Notes under the pieces: generated by a model
Database searches by the model: none
Seen by the model: only the letters and a program-made list of their open reading frames with translations
What the model was told of the DNA's origin: nothing
Position numbers and translations under genes: made by a program
Shown here: positions 50,814 to 59,871 of the stretch, in pieces
How the letters are laid out: the number at the start of each line of letters is the position of its first letter
Numbering within the stretch: the stretch's first letter is position 1
NCBI GenBank assembly: GCA_003248775.1
Contig: QFQX01000020.1
Coordinates: forward strand, 10,253-74,252
Source: Shinella sp.
GTDB lineage: Bacteria; Pseudomonadota; Alphaproteobacteria; Rhizobiales; Rhizobiaceae
Length of the DNA: 64,000 nt
Direction of reading: 5' to 3'

Positions 50814-52064
50814 TCACCGGGCGTTGTTGATGCCGTCGACAAGTGCCTTGACTGCGTCCTGGGAGGACATGTCGGTGACGAAGAACTTGCCGACGACGTC
50901 ACTGAATACGCCGGCGAACTGAGGCTCTGCAGCAAAGCCTTCCGTCAGGCCACCCACCATGTTGCCGCTGGCAACGGCTGCTTCGCGGTCTGCAAAGCTA
51001 CGCTTTGCGCACGCATCGAAGTCATCGACCGACACGTCAGATCTGGCCGGGATGGAGCCTTTGATCTTGTTGAAGTTCTTCTGAACTTCGGGATCCATGA
51101 CGGACTCCGTCCAGGCATCCTGTGCCGCAATCACCTTCGGGTCGTCGTTCTTGAAGACGCCGAAGGCATCGATGATGAACTTGAAGTTCGGTGTCGCTGC
51201 CGGCGTTGGGAAGCAGAGGAAGTCTTCGCCCGGCTTCATGCCCTTGGCCAGGAACTCACCCTTTGCCCAGTCACCCATGATCTGCATCGCTGCCTGACCG
51301 TTTGCGACCATTCCCGTTGCAACGGCCCAATCGCGGCCGGTGAAACCGTCATCGACGAGACCGCGCACCTGGCGCAGCTTGTCGAAGGCGGCAACCATCT
51401 GGTCGCTCGACAGAGCGGATTCGTCCAGATCAATCACGGCCTTCTTGTAGAATTCGGTGCCGTTGACGTCCGTCACGATAGCCTCGAAAACCTCAAGAAT
51501 CTGCCAGGGCTCGTCACCGATGGCCAGCGGGACCACGCCCTGTGCCTTCAGCTTCTCTCCGGCCGCAATCAGTTCATCCCAGCTTTTCGGCTCGGCAATG
51601 CCGGCCTTGTCGAAGATCGCCTTGTTGGCCCAGACCCAGTTCTGGCGGTGCATGTTGATCGGAACGGAGATGAAATCATCGTCGCTCTTGACGAAGGCGA
51701 GCAACTGCGGGGCCAGCGCCTTCTCCCAGCCGTTCTTTGCATAGAGATCGTTGAGGGAGCGCAGGACCCCCTCCTTTGCCCAGTCCATGCCCTCGTAACC
51801 GAGGAACTGCATGGTGGTCGGCGGATTGCCGGCGGCAAGGCGTGTACGAAGCGCCTGAAGCGCATTCGCGCCGGAAAGACCGCCAACAGCGCTATCCTGC
51901 CAGGTGTAACCCTTCGAGGCAAGCTTGTCCGTGATCACCTTGAGTGCGTTTACCTCGCTCTCGGAGACCCAGTGATGGATGCCCTCAACGGTGCCCTTGT
52001 CTTCGGCCATCGCTGCGACCGGAAGAAGAGAGATCGAGGCTGCAAGAAGCGTAATCAGTTTCAT
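50814..52064 (-). CDS. ABC transporter substrate-binding protein (family 1, sugar type)
   Basis: 416 residues with a signal peptide (cleavage near AMA, residue 20). It is paralogous to the binding protein at 31956 (PINMHRQNWVW versus PVEMHRANWLW, same length). ATG 52064 has GGGGAAC upstream. It lies after the histidinol-dehydrogenase-like gene in one leftward operon. Ligand likely an alcohol or sugar derivative; not provable. Confidence 0.92.
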   Translation of the reverse strand: MKLITLLAASISLLPVAAMAEDKGTVEGIHHWVSESEVNALKVITDKLASKGYTWQDSAVGGLSGANALQALRTRLAAGNPPTTMQFLGYEGMDWAKEGVLRSLNDLYAKNGWEKALAPQLLAFVKSDDDFISVPINMHRQNWVWANKAIFDKAGIAEPKSWDELIAAGEKLKAQGVVPLAIGDEPWQILEVFEAIVTDVNGTEFYKKAVIDLDESALSSDQMVAAFDKLRQVRGLVDDGFTGRDWAVATGMVANGQAAMQIMGDWAKGEFLAKGMKPGEDFLCFPTPAATPNFKFIIDAFGVFKNDDPKVIAAQDAWTESVMDPEVQKNFNKIKGSIPARSDVSVDDFDACAKRSFADREAAVASGNMVGGLTEGFAAEPQFAGVFSDVVGKFFVTDMSSQDAVKALVDGINNAR

Positions 52065-52134
52065 TATGTTCCCCTGTGTTTGCTCTGGTGGATGGACGTG
52101 ATTGGCCGCCAGCATGCTTGGCCGGCCGCTTGGA

Positions 52135-53454
52135 CTATGCGTCGACCGGTTCAGCGGCTGACGCATAAGGGATGTTGCGTCCACCGAAGCGGCGGACACG
52201 AATGTTTGCCTGCTCGGCATGGCCCGCGAAGCCTTCCATCAGGCACAGCCGCGAGCCATAGGCGCCAATCATGGCGGAGGCCTCGTCGGTCAGGACCTTC
52301 TGATAGGTGCAGGTCTTCAGGAACTTGCCGACCCAAAGGCCGCCGGTGTAGCGAGCGGCCCGGTTGGTGGGCAGCGTGTGATTCGTACCGATGACCTTGT
52401 CGCCGAAGGCGACATTGGTGCGCGCGCCGAGAAACAATGCCCCGTAGTTGCGCATGTTGTTGAGGAAATAGTCCGGGTCACGGGTCATGACCTGAACGTG
52501 CTCGGAGGCAATCCGATCGCCTTCGGAAAGCATTTCCTCAATGGTGTCGCACAGGATGATCTCGCCGCATTCCGCCCAGGCCTTGCCGGCGATCGCAGCG
52601 GTCGGCAGGATCTGCAGAAGACGCTCGATTTCCTTCATCGTGTCGCGCGCCAGTTTCTCGGAATTGGTCACGAGGATGGCAGGCGAATTGATGCCATGTT
52701 CGGCCTGGCCCAGAAGGTCGGTGGCGACCAGTTCGCCGTCGACGCTGTCATCGGCGATCACGAGCGTTTCCGTCGGTCCGGCAAAGAGATCGATGCCAAC
52801 CCGGCCAAACAGCAGGCGCTTGGCTTCGGCCACATAGGCATTGCCCGGTCCTGCGAGCATGTCGACAGGCTCAATCGTTTCGGTGCCGAACGCCATGGCC
52901 GCAATGGCCTGTACGCCGCCAAGGCTGTAGATTTCGTCAGCTCCTGCGAGCGCCTGCGCTGCCACGATCTTCTCGGCAATCTTGCCCTGGAACGGCGGTG
53001 CGCAGGTGATCACCCGTTCGCAACCGGCAACCCGTGCCGTCAGCACGGTCATGTGGGCCGATGCGAGCAGGGGATATTTGCCACCGGGAACATAGCACCC
53101 GACATTCTGGATCGGGACATTCTTGTGGCCGAGCACCACGCCCGGAAGGGTTTCGATCTCGATGTCCTTCAGGGCGTCCTTCTGAGCCTGCGCGAACCGA
53201 CGGATCTGATCCTGGGCGAAGTCCAGATCATCGCGTTCACGGGTTGTCAGAGCATCGATGCAGGCAGCGATCTCCTGCTTGGTCAAGCGATAGGACGTGC
53301 GATCGAACTTGTCGAACTGGACGGAGAGTTCGCGAACAGCCTTGTCGCCGCCGTCCCTCACCTTTGCCAGTAAGGCTTCGACAGCCTTGGTGATTTCGCT
53401 GTCGGTGCCACCATCTTGGCTGGTGGCCGTGGCTGTTTTGATGTGCCGGATCAT
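52135..53454 (-). CDS. Histidinol dehydrogenase family enzyme, HpsN-like catabolic branch
   Basis: 439 residues. CYVPGGKYPLLASAHM, FAGPTETLVIADD, LLGQAEHG and GTNHTLPTNRAARYTGG hold the conserved His/Glu/Asp zinc and catalytic positions of HisD. Histidine genes are absent nearby, so it is not a biosynthetic copy. The relative HpsN oxidises sulfopropanediol, an alcohol, to an acid with NAD+; a similar alcohol oxidation role is inferred. ATG 53454 has GAAGAG upstream. The ThDP gene precedes and the binding protein follows. Confidence 0.82.
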   Translation of the reverse strand: MIRHIKTATATSQDGGTDSEITKAVEALLAKVRDGGDKAVRELSVQFDKFDRTSYRLTKQEIAACIDALTTRERDDLDFAQDQIRRFAQAQKDALKDIEIETLPGVVLGHKNVPIQNVGCYVPGGKYPLLASAHMTVLTARVAGCERVITCAPPFQGKIAEKIVAAQALAGADEIYSLGGVQAIAAMAFGTETIEPVDMLAGPGNAYVAEAKRLLFGRVGIDLFAGPTETLVIADDSVDGELVATDLLGQAEHGINSPAILVTNSEKLARDTMKEIERLLQILPTAAIAGKAWAECGEIILCDTIEEMLSEGDRIASEHVQVMTRDPDYFLNNMRNYGALFLGARTNVAFGDKVIGTNHTLPTNRAARYTGGLWVGKFLKTCTYQKVLTDEASAMIGAYGSRLCLMEGFAGHAEQANIRVRRFGGRNIPYASAAEPVDA

Positions 53455-53519
53455 GACAAAGTCTCTTCGTTCACGGTCGCCAAAGGCGCCGGGTCTCAAT
53501 TCTCTTGGATGAGGAGAGT

Positions 53520-53539
53520 GGGGAGGCTTCCGCCTCCCC
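53520..53539 (-). terminator. Intercistronic hairpin between ThDP and HisD-like genes
   Basis: GGGGAGGC-TTCC-GCCTCCCC, eight pairs, in the 96-base gap. No U-run; likely mRNA processing or stability rather than full termination. Confidence 0.5.
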
Positions 53540-53550
53540 TGCTCAGTCGA

Positions 53551-55353
53551 TCACAGGTGCTGCTCGCGAGCGCGCATTTCCGCGTAGGCGGCCTGTTCCT
53601 TTTCGTAGTAGGCAGGTGACGGGAAATCCCACCAGCCGGTGGCGAACGGGCCGGCGGCATCGCGCGAGACGATGACCTCGACCAGTGCCGGGCCGCCGCA
53701 TTCCAGGGCAGCCTTCAGGCTGCTCTCGAGATCCTCATCCTTTTCAACCTTCCAGGCCTGCAGTCCGAACGCCCTTGCGGATGCTGCGATATCTGCCGAA
53801 TAGGGAGCGCCGTTGCCAGCGTGGTGGTTGAACTCGGATGCGATATGACGGCCCATGAACTTGCGCTGACCACCGCGGATCGACATGTAGCCCTGGTTGT
53901 TCAGGACCAGGAAGACGGTGTTGATGCCGTTCATCACGGCCGTGCCCATTTCCGGCAGAGACATCATGAAGTCGCCGTCTCCGACGATCGCCACCACTTG
54001 CCGATCCGGGCAGGCCAGCTTCGCGCCCAGTGCTGCGGGCACTGCCCAGCCCATTGGCGAATAAGAGCCCGAAGTCAGATGGGTGCGCGGCAGATAGACG
54101 GGGAAGCTCTGCTTGACGGAGCCCTGGGTGTTGCCCGAGCCGACGACGACGATACCATCACGGTCAAGCACCTTGCGAAGGGCCATGAGCGGACGCTGGG
54201 ACGTGAAGGGCGTCTCGCGGCTGTTTTCGCGCGGCTCCACCTGGGCGCGCCATTCTGCCTTGGCTTTCTGCACGTCGGCCAGGAAGGCCTCGCGGCGCGC
54301 CAGCATTTTCTGTGAATCGGTCTCGGAAATCAGCGAGAGGATTGCATCAAGCGTGACCTTCGCATCGGCAACGATCCCGACCTCGGTCTCGTAGTTCTTG
54401 CCGATTTCGCGCGGGTCAAGATCGATGTGGATGAGCTTGGCGGATGGGATCGAGAAGGAGACGCCCTTGGCATAGGATGAGGCGGACCAGTCCGTGAAGC
54501 GGCAACCCACCGACACAACGACGTCAGCGGAAGCGGTGATCTTGTTGCCGCAGGTCGTGCCGGTCTGGCCGACAGCGCCGATGAAGAGCTGATGGTCTTC
54601 GGAAATCGCGCCCTTGCCGTTCCAGGTGATCGACACAGCGGCGCCAAGTTTTTCAGCAAGGCGCGTCAGTTCGGCCGATGCGTTTGCGGTGATTGCGCCG
54701 CCCCCGGCCACGATGACCGGACGCTCTGCGGAAAGAAGAACCTTCAGCGCAGCTTCAATGGCCGTCGGATCCGGGTAGGCGACACCAACCGGCAGGCGCT
54801 TGCCAAGAGGATGAATGGTCACGTCTGCCGCTTCCACCTGAACGTCCATGGGGACTTCCACATGAACCGGACCCGGGCGTCCCGTCAGGAGTTCGCTGAA
54901 CGCACGGTGCATAATGCTTGGGAGGACCTGCACCGAGTTCGCTTGCCAGGCACGCTTCGTGACCTGTTCCGTAATGCGTGGGAATGCGTTGTCCTGCTGA
55001 CGCTCAAGCTCCTGCATGGTGCCGTGACCGTGCATGTAGGTCTGCGGGGAGCCGGATACGTAAAACAGCGAGGTTGAATCGCAATAGGCGGTCGCAAGGC
55101 CGATGATCGTATTGGCCGCGCCCGGGCCGACCGATGTCGAGCAGGCCATCGGCTTGCCGCTGGCACGGTAGTAGCCATCGGCCATGTGAACGGCGCTCTG
55201 CTCATGCATGACCTGGATGAAGGGGATCTCCGAGCCTTCCTGCAGGAAGGCGTCGAAGAGCGACCAGATCCCGTGTCCGGGGACCCCGGCCACGTACTCG
55301 ACGCCATATTCCTTGAGAGCTTTCGCTACTACCTGGCCACCTGTAAGCTTCAT
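53551..55353 (-). CDS. Acetolactate-synthase-like ThDP-dependent enzyme
   Basis: 600 residues with three typical ThDP domains. Catalytic Glu in MHEQSAVHMADGYY (near 50), the pyrophosphate-binding GDGDFMMSL and NNQGYMS motif near 460-490 are present. Enzymes of this type decarboxylate 2-oxo acids or join acyl units (acetolactate, tartronate semialdehyde, sulfoacetaldehyde acetylation and others); I cannot choose. The first gene of the leftward operon. ATG 55353 is preceded by GAGGG; a GTG three codons earlier has no site. Confidence 0.85.
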   Translation of the reverse strand: MKLTGGQVVAKALKEYGVEYVAGVPGHGIWSLFDAFLQEGSEIPFIQVMHEQSAVHMADGYYRASGKPMACSTSVGPGAANTIIGLATAYCDSTSLFYVSGSPQTYMHGHGTMQELERQQDNAFPRITEQVTKRAWQANSVQVLPSIMHRAFSELLTGRPGPVHVEVPMDVQVEAADVTIHPLGKRLPVGVAYPDPTAIEAALKVLLSAERPVIVAGGGAITANASAELTRLAEKLGAAVSITWNGKGAISEDHQLFIGAVGQTGTTCGNKITASADVVVSVGCRFTDWSASSYAKGVSFSIPSAKLIHIDLDPREIGKNYETEVGIVADAKVTLDAILSLISETDSQKMLARREAFLADVQKAKAEWRAQVEPRENSRETPFTSQRPLMALRKVLDRDGIVVVGSGNTQGSVKQSFPVYLPRTHLTSGSYSPMGWAVPAALGAKLACPDRQVVAIVGDGDFMMSLPEMGTAVMNGINTVFLVLNNQGYMSIRGGQRKFMGRHIASEFNHHAGNGAPYSADIAASARAFGLQAWKVEKDEDLESSLKAALECGGPALVEVIVSRDAAGPFATGWWDFPSPAYYEKEQAAYAEMRAREQHL

Positions 55354-55760
55354 TTGATCCACCCTCGATTGGTCTCATTGTGGTTTCGCGCCAGGATGGG
55401 ATTATCCCACAGCCGGGCTTTCGACGCATTGTTGGGCTGGCGGACGGGGGCCGCAAGTTCGCAGACTGCGAATCGCTGAAGCGAAGCGACGCACATGTCG
55501 TATCCACATGCATCGGAGTTCGGCGTGAGACGGCCAATGCAGGCCCGGCAAGCCAGTCTTGCCGGGGGAACTCTCATGCCTCCCGCCCGTGCGGCTTTGC
55601 CGGCGCGGGTGCCTTCAGGAAGGGCGTTTCGGCCAGATATCTATCGCAGGGTGAATTGTACACTGCATCAGTTTGCGCCGTAATTCATTTCCGCGCGAAA
55701 TATCGTGTCCATCGACATTATGGTTGCCTGTGGCAAACTAGGGTGCTTTTGGAGGTCAAG
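55354..55760. promoter_or_regulatory. Divergent promoter region of the ThDP operon and the 55761 gene
   Basis: 407 bases with no gene. GTGAATTGTACACTGCAT (55651-55668) shares GTGAAT and ACTGCAT with the GntR-type motif but has an insertion between them, so I mark it only as possible. A separate promoter could not be set with confidence. Confidence 0.4.
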
Positions 55761-56450
55761 GTGACGAACAGGGTAAGAGATCTGGCTTTTGCAGATGAAT
55801 TCATCATGGCAAAACTCGTGGAAGAGGTCGAGGACTACGATGTCGCCGACGCCGTGGTGGTCAACCTCGGCCCGACGGCAATGATCACCGGTGACGAACA
55901 TCCTGCGATCGTGCCGCCCTGGAAGTCGACCTGGCTGAAGAACGGCCGGATCAAGTCAGCAGAGCGGGCCGCTGTGCTGAAGGTCGTGCAGCCCACCAAT
56001 CTCGGCGGCTGCATGTTCCGAGGCTGGGACTGGCTTGGAAACCGTATCCGGAGTTTCCCCCGCGATACACCCCTTTACATTTCCGCGCAGGACGAAATCG
56101 GCACGGTGACGCTTGATCCGCGCGTGTTCACCAACGAACGTGCGGCGGGTGAAGCGCCCCAGACCTTTACGCTCAAGCTCAATCTCTGGTGGTCTCCGGG
56201 TGACACCGACTGCTTCATTCACAATGAGCATCCCTTCCTGGAGACGCATACCCAGATTCACGGTGTTGGCCGGATGCAGAAATTCAAGGAGCGCGATGCG
56301 TCGACGCTCTATGAAGATGTAGTCATGCCGATCGGTTATTCGCATGACCCGTTCTGCCGCGTCACCGGCGAGAATCAGTGGACTTATCCCTGGCACCGAT
56401 ACTACGCCGATACAGACAGCGTATGGCTTGCTGTCGAGCTTCATCCCTGA
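55761..56450 (+). CDS. Conserved hypothetical protein, possible cupin-like fold
   Basis: 229 residues, soluble, no signal peptide. GTG 55761 has GGAGG five bases upstream. The end, THTQIHGVGRMQKF ... GYSHDPFC ... YPWHRYYADTD, has several His that look like cupin metal ligands, though motif spacing is not classic. I do not recognise the function. It is divergent from the ThDP operon and the closest gene to its promoter, so a role in the same pathway is likely. Confidence 0.65.
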   Translation: MTNRVRDLAFADEFIMAKLVEEVEDYDVADAVVVNLGPTAMITGDEHPAIVPPWKSTWLKNGRIKSAERAAVLKVVQPTNLGGCMFRGWDWLGNRIRSFPRDTPLYISAQDEIGTVTLDPRVFTNERAAGEAPQTFTLKLNLWWSPGDTDCFIHNEHPFLETHTQIHGVGRMQKFKERDASTLYEDVVMPIGYSHDPFCRVTGENQWTYPWHRYYADTDSVWLAVELHP

Positions 56451-56546
56451 CGGGATCTGCCAGGACGCCTGCTTGTCTCCGGTTCGACCCCGGCAAAGCA
56501 GGTCTGGCGGGGTGCCCCGGGCATCGAGGGGAAGGGTTCCTTCTCC

Positions 56547-57377
56547 TCAACTCATCTGGATCATGTCGGAGCCATCGCCGAGATATTGCAGGGCCTCGCG
56601 CGGTATCGAGGGATCGTTTCGATCCATCACCGTGAGGCCATTGAGATTTTCGCGTCTCAAAAGGCCCGGTCCACGGTAATGCAGGGCCACCTTCGTCGAA
56701 TAGGGCTGGCGGAAGACGGTCGCGGCAATCCCGCTCGATATCCCGAACATGAACTTCTTTGAATTCCTTTTCACCTGAGCATAGACGCCGAAGGTGAGCT
56801 CGTTCGACTGGATGCCCTCAAAGTCGGCAGTAAAGAGCCGGTCTGCGACGGGGAAGCAGAATCCGTAGTATTTGAACACGTATTCGATCTTCCTGGGATC
56901 ATCGAAGCTTGGAAAACGCTCGACATAATAGTGCTGCAGGAAGTCCTTGTTGCGGTAGATGCAGAATGCAGATCGCAACACGAAACCCTTGTAGATCGAA
57001 GAGAACTGATACCTGTCGTAGACGCCGACGATGTCGTTGTGATCCGAGTTGTTCTCCAACATCATGTTCGATACGAAACGGGAAAATTCGGGCAACTGTC
57101 TGGCCGTGGCCATAGCATGGAAGAAGTTGCCGTCGACGAGCGTTCTGAACTCCTCCGGATCTGCAAACAGGATTGGGACGCTCAGGCCGAAATAGTTGGC
57201 TATGATCCTCAGATTGGTCGAAGAGGGCGCGTGAGCTCCGGAAAGATACTTGTTGAACTGTTGCCGGTTGACGTTGAGCTTCCGGCAAACCGCCGCAACT
57301 GATCCATGCCTGTCGCAGAGGGTTCTGAGATTCATTGCAAGGATCGCCTTGTCCCTGCCAAGATATTCCACCGTCAC
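56547..57377 (-). CDS. XRE-type transcriptional regulator
   Basis: 276 residues. An N-terminal helix-turn-helix (about 20-60; GSVAAVCRKLNVNRQQFNKYLSG) is followed by a long C-terminal domain of unknown type with many aromatic residues. It may sense a small ligand. GTG 57377 has GGGGAG upstream. It lies between the two opposite-direction gene sets and could control either the divergent operon at 55353/55761 or the following genes. Confidence 0.8.
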   Translation of the reverse strand: MTVEYLGRDKAILAMNLRTLCDRHGSVAAVCRKLNVNRQQFNKYLSGAHAPSSTNLRIIANYFGLSVPILFADPEEFRTLVDGNFFHAMATARQLPEFSRFVSNMMLENNSDHNDIVGVYDRYQFSSIYKGFVLRSAFCIYRNKDFLQHYYVERFPSFDDPRKIEYVFKYYGFCFPVADRLFTADFEGIQSNELTFGVYAQVKRNSKKFMFGISSGIAATVFRQPYSTKVALHYRGPGLLRRENLNGLTVMDRNDPSIPREALQYLGDGSDMIQMS

Positions 57378-57497
57378 CGTCTCACTCCCCTATGACGCAA
57401 CCTGACGCCAGTTCTACGCCTTCGTGAGAAGGAGTTCAATGGTTTGCGAAGTTGCTGCGAGTCGAAAGTCGGTCCACTCTGGCCCGGTTGCTGAGAG

Positions 57498-58538
57498 GTG
57501 GTGACGGTGGTCGCAAGAGATACGAACGGTTGGTCAGTTATGGGTACGGGCACCATCGCTACCGAGCAAATGGTTGCCGCCATCCGCATGATGGGGCACG
57601 AGCCTCTTTGGGTTGTTAGCCGCAACAAGGAATACGCCCGCTTCTTTTCCGTCGATACCGGGATCCCCCATACCGCAACGGATGCCAGGCGCGCCTTGCT
57701 CGACCCCGCTGTCGGATTTGCCTATGTGAGTGCCGTGCGCGACAGGCGCAAGCACTACGTTTCCGCTGCCGGTGCGGCGCGCAAGCACGTTCTGTGTGAT
57801 GGGCCGTTGTCGCACAGTAGCAGAACCGCGAACGATCTCGTTCACCAATGCCGGGAGGCGGGAGTTCTTCTTGCTCTCAACCAGCCCTTCCGAGCTTCGA
57901 CCATTCACCAGACCATGAGCCGCCTTCTGCGAGAGGGCGAGATCGGAAAGCTGCAGTCTGTTGTCGTGGTGCGCGGTGCCCCCTTTTCGCCGCCGGCCAA
58001 TCGCCGCCGCGAGGGCGAGTCTATCGAGGGTGATATCCTTTTCGATCTGTCGGTGGACGATATTGATCTGGCACGGTTTCTCTCCGGTCAGGAACCGCAG
58101 GAGGTTTCGGTCGTCCCGGGTGACGTATCCGGTCATCGACGGCAGCAGATCGCCTACAGCATCAGGATGACAGGCGAGGTGATATTCCAGGCGTATGAGA
58201 GTTTTTCCACCGCGGAGATCGAAAGCATCGTCATGCTCGCTGGAAGCCATGGCACCTTGATTGCCCATGGGACCCTGAATGCCCGAGGTCCGGGCACGCT
58301 CGTGCGGCGCGTCAGCGGGCGCAACGAGTTGACGCCCGTCCGGGAGCGTGACCCGCATCACGCTACCATCGAGGAATTTCTGGCGCTTCGGCGCCGACAG
58401 TCCGAATGGCTTTGTCAGGGCGATGACAATGTCATTGCCTTGCGCGCCATTGAAGCGCTTGCTCAGGCCGATCGCAAGCATCGCAGCATCAAACTTGTCG
58501 GCGACAGCAAAGCCAATACAACAAAGGAACTCGTCTGA
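57498..58538 (+). CDS. Gfo/Idh/MocA-family protein with altered catalytic motif
   Basis: 346 residues. Nucleotide-binding GTGTIA at 16-21 is present, followed by AARKHVLCDGPLSHS at 94-108 where active members read (E)KP: the EKP lysine is replaced (D101-G102-P103). It may be catalytically changed or act as a sensor or partner. GTG 57498 has AGAGG upstream. Its stop overlaps the next gene's ATG by one base (TGATG). Confidence 0.75.
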   Translation: MVTVVARDTNGWSVMGTGTIATEQMVAAIRMMGHEPLWVVSRNKEYARFFSVDTGIPHTATDARRALLDPAVGFAYVSAVRDRRKHYVSAAGAARKHVLCDGPLSHSSRTANDLVHQCREAGVLLALNQPFRASTIHQTMSRLLREGEIGKLQSVVVVRGAPFSPPANRRREGESIEGDILFDLSVDDIDLARFLSGQEPQEVSVVPGDVSGHRRQQIAYSIRMTGEVIFQAYESFSTAEIESIVMLAGSHGTLIAHGTLNARGPGTLVRRVSGRNELTPVRERDPHHATIEEFLALRRRQSEWLCQGDDNVIALRAIEALAQADRKHRSIKLVGDSKANTTKELV

Positions 58539-59422
58539 TGGCGGGAAAAGCCAATTCTCTGATCTTCCATTCGATGGCGTCAAACCCGAACACCCTGTCA
58601 GTCGATATCGAGATTGCCAGGACCTGCGGCTTTGATGGGCTGGAAACGTCTGGGACCAAGATCAGCGCCTTTCTGAACGCGGGCTTCGAGGTTTCCGAGT
58701 TGCGAGGGCGCCTGCATGATCTGCAGGTACCGGGCATCGGGTTTCTGATCGATCTGGAAAGGCAGGGCGCACAGCGCGACGACATGCTCGCCGAGGCCGA
58801 TGCGCTTTGCCGATTGGCGGTCGCGGCCGGAGCCGGCGGCATCGAAGCGATCACCGGACCGTTGGATCTGCGGGTGTTCGAGAGCAACAGTGCCAGCAGG
58901 TATCCCGAGCTTTACCGTGGCGTCGTTGATCTCGAAAAGGATGCGCAAATCAAGGTGACCGCCGAGAACCTGCGCCTCGTTGCGGATCTGGCCGCGGGCT
59001 ACGGACTGATCGTCTATCTTGAGGCCTTGTCCTGGACGCCGCTCAAAACGCTTGATGACCAGCTGAGGGTGGTGTCGAAATGTGATCGGCCGAATGTCCA
59101 GCTGGTGATCGATTTCTGGCACTGCTACACGGCGGGCGACACACCCGAACGCCTGTCGCGGCTCGACAAGGATCTGATCTACGGGGTGCATCTTTGCGAT
59201 TCACTCCCGTTCAAGGGCGGCGTACCCGATGAAACCGTGCTGCGCGACGTGCGGACCGGCGAGGGCGTGCTGGATTTGAGGGACTGGGTCGAGGCAATCA
59301 GGTCGACAGGTTTTTCCGGCTGGTGGAGTTGCGAGCAGTTTTGCCGGCGCGATCATTACGATAATCCCTTTGAGGTTGCGGCGATCCTCAAAAGCCGGAT
59401 GGCAGAACTCGTCAGCGCCTGA
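58538..59422 (+). CDS. Sugar phosphate isomerase/epimerase family (AP2 TIM barrel)
   Basis: 294 residues of the xylose-isomerase-like TIM barrel. VYLEALSWTP, VIDFWHCYTAGD (about 187-198), GVHLCDS and WWSCEQFC supply Glu, Asp and His for a divalent metal. Relatives isomerise sugars, inositol or hydroxypyruvate derivatives. Translation is coupled to the Gfo/Idh-like gene. It precedes a gap of 449 bases with a repeat. Confidence 0.85.
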   Translation: MAGKANSLIFHSMASNPNTLSVDIEIARTCGFDGLETSGTKISAFLNAGFEVSELRGRLHDLQVPGIGFLIDLERQGAQRDDMLAEADALCRLAVAAGAGGIEAITGPLDLRVFESNSASRYPELYRGVVDLEKDAQIKVTAENLRLVADLAAGYGLIVYLEALSWTPLKTLDDQLRVVSKCDRPNVQLVIDFWHCYTAGDTPERLSRLDKDLIYGVHLCDSLPFKGGVPDETVLRDVRTGEGVLDLRDWVEAIRSTGFSGWWSCEQFCRRDHYDNPFEVAAILKSRMAELVSA

Positions 59423-59670
59423 GTTCGCACCTGAAGCCAGACGCGCCGCTGACCTGTCAGGGATCGGTTGTTTGAATGGAACGTCTCTTGGAACCGGGCT
59501 CCCAGCCCGGTCCTGGCGAAGCCATTGCTGAGAATGGGCTCGATTTCCATAATCGAGGCCTGGGATCTGTGCGCTTTTGCCTTTCGTTTGCCCGACCCTG
59601 GCGCGGATATGACCAGCTGATCGCCTGCCCGGAGGCCGCGGGCATAAATCTGAAACAGCCATCTCTTTAC

Positions 59671-59735
59671 AAGCATAATACGACCGGAGTGAAACGAGGA
59701 TCGATAAGATTATGCTTCAAACAACAGCGCTCTAA
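59671..59735. repeat. Dispersed palindromic repeat, family 2 (short, inverted copy)
   Basis: AAGCATAATACGACCGGAG to CAGCGCTCTA, matching in reverse the family 2 copy at 9280-9384 but lacking about 40 internal bases. The rest of the 59423-59871 gap is gene-free. Confidence 0.65.
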
Positions 59736-59815
59736 CGTCCCGATATTGAGCATCGGGCCGAACACTCCTTTCCTGCCAAGCTATACAGAATTCGTGCCGA
59801 TTCACGCTTTTAAAA

Positions 59816-59844
59816 TTGACTGTTTGTGCATGTTCGTGCAATAA
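59816..59844 (+). promoter_or_regulatory. Promoter with direct-repeat operator upstream of HAD-DeoR-GH3 operon
   Basis: TTGACT (59816-59821), 17 bases, CAATAA (59839-59844). Between them GTTTGTGCA-TGTTC-GTGCAA (59822-59841) contains two GTGCA units ten bases apart, a typical DeoR-type arrangement. A related 20-base element at 63605-63624 shares 13 positions. Confidence 0.5.
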
Positions 59845-59871
59845 AATGCAGAACTCAAGCAGGAGATAGGC

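Noticed and set aside
50703..52394. 563-codon open frame on the plus strand
   Set aside because: Antisense to the binding protein and permease genes; no domain or start signal.
52219..53373. 384-codon open frame on the plus strand
   Set aside because: Antisense to the HisD-like gene, which is well supported.
52135..53454. Histidine biosynthesis gene hisD
   Set aside because: No his genes nearby and placement in a transport/oxidation operon indicate a catabolic relative.
53551..55353. Sulfoacetaldehyde acetyltransferase (Xsc) call for the ThDP enzyme
   Set aside because: General family likeness only; the N-terminal motif AGVPGHGIWSLFDAF differs from the Xsc form I know, so I kept a neutral call.
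55651..55668. Sixth member of the GntR operator set
   Set aside because: Shares GTGAAT and ACTGCAT but with extra bases between; kept only as a possible site in the intergenic entry.
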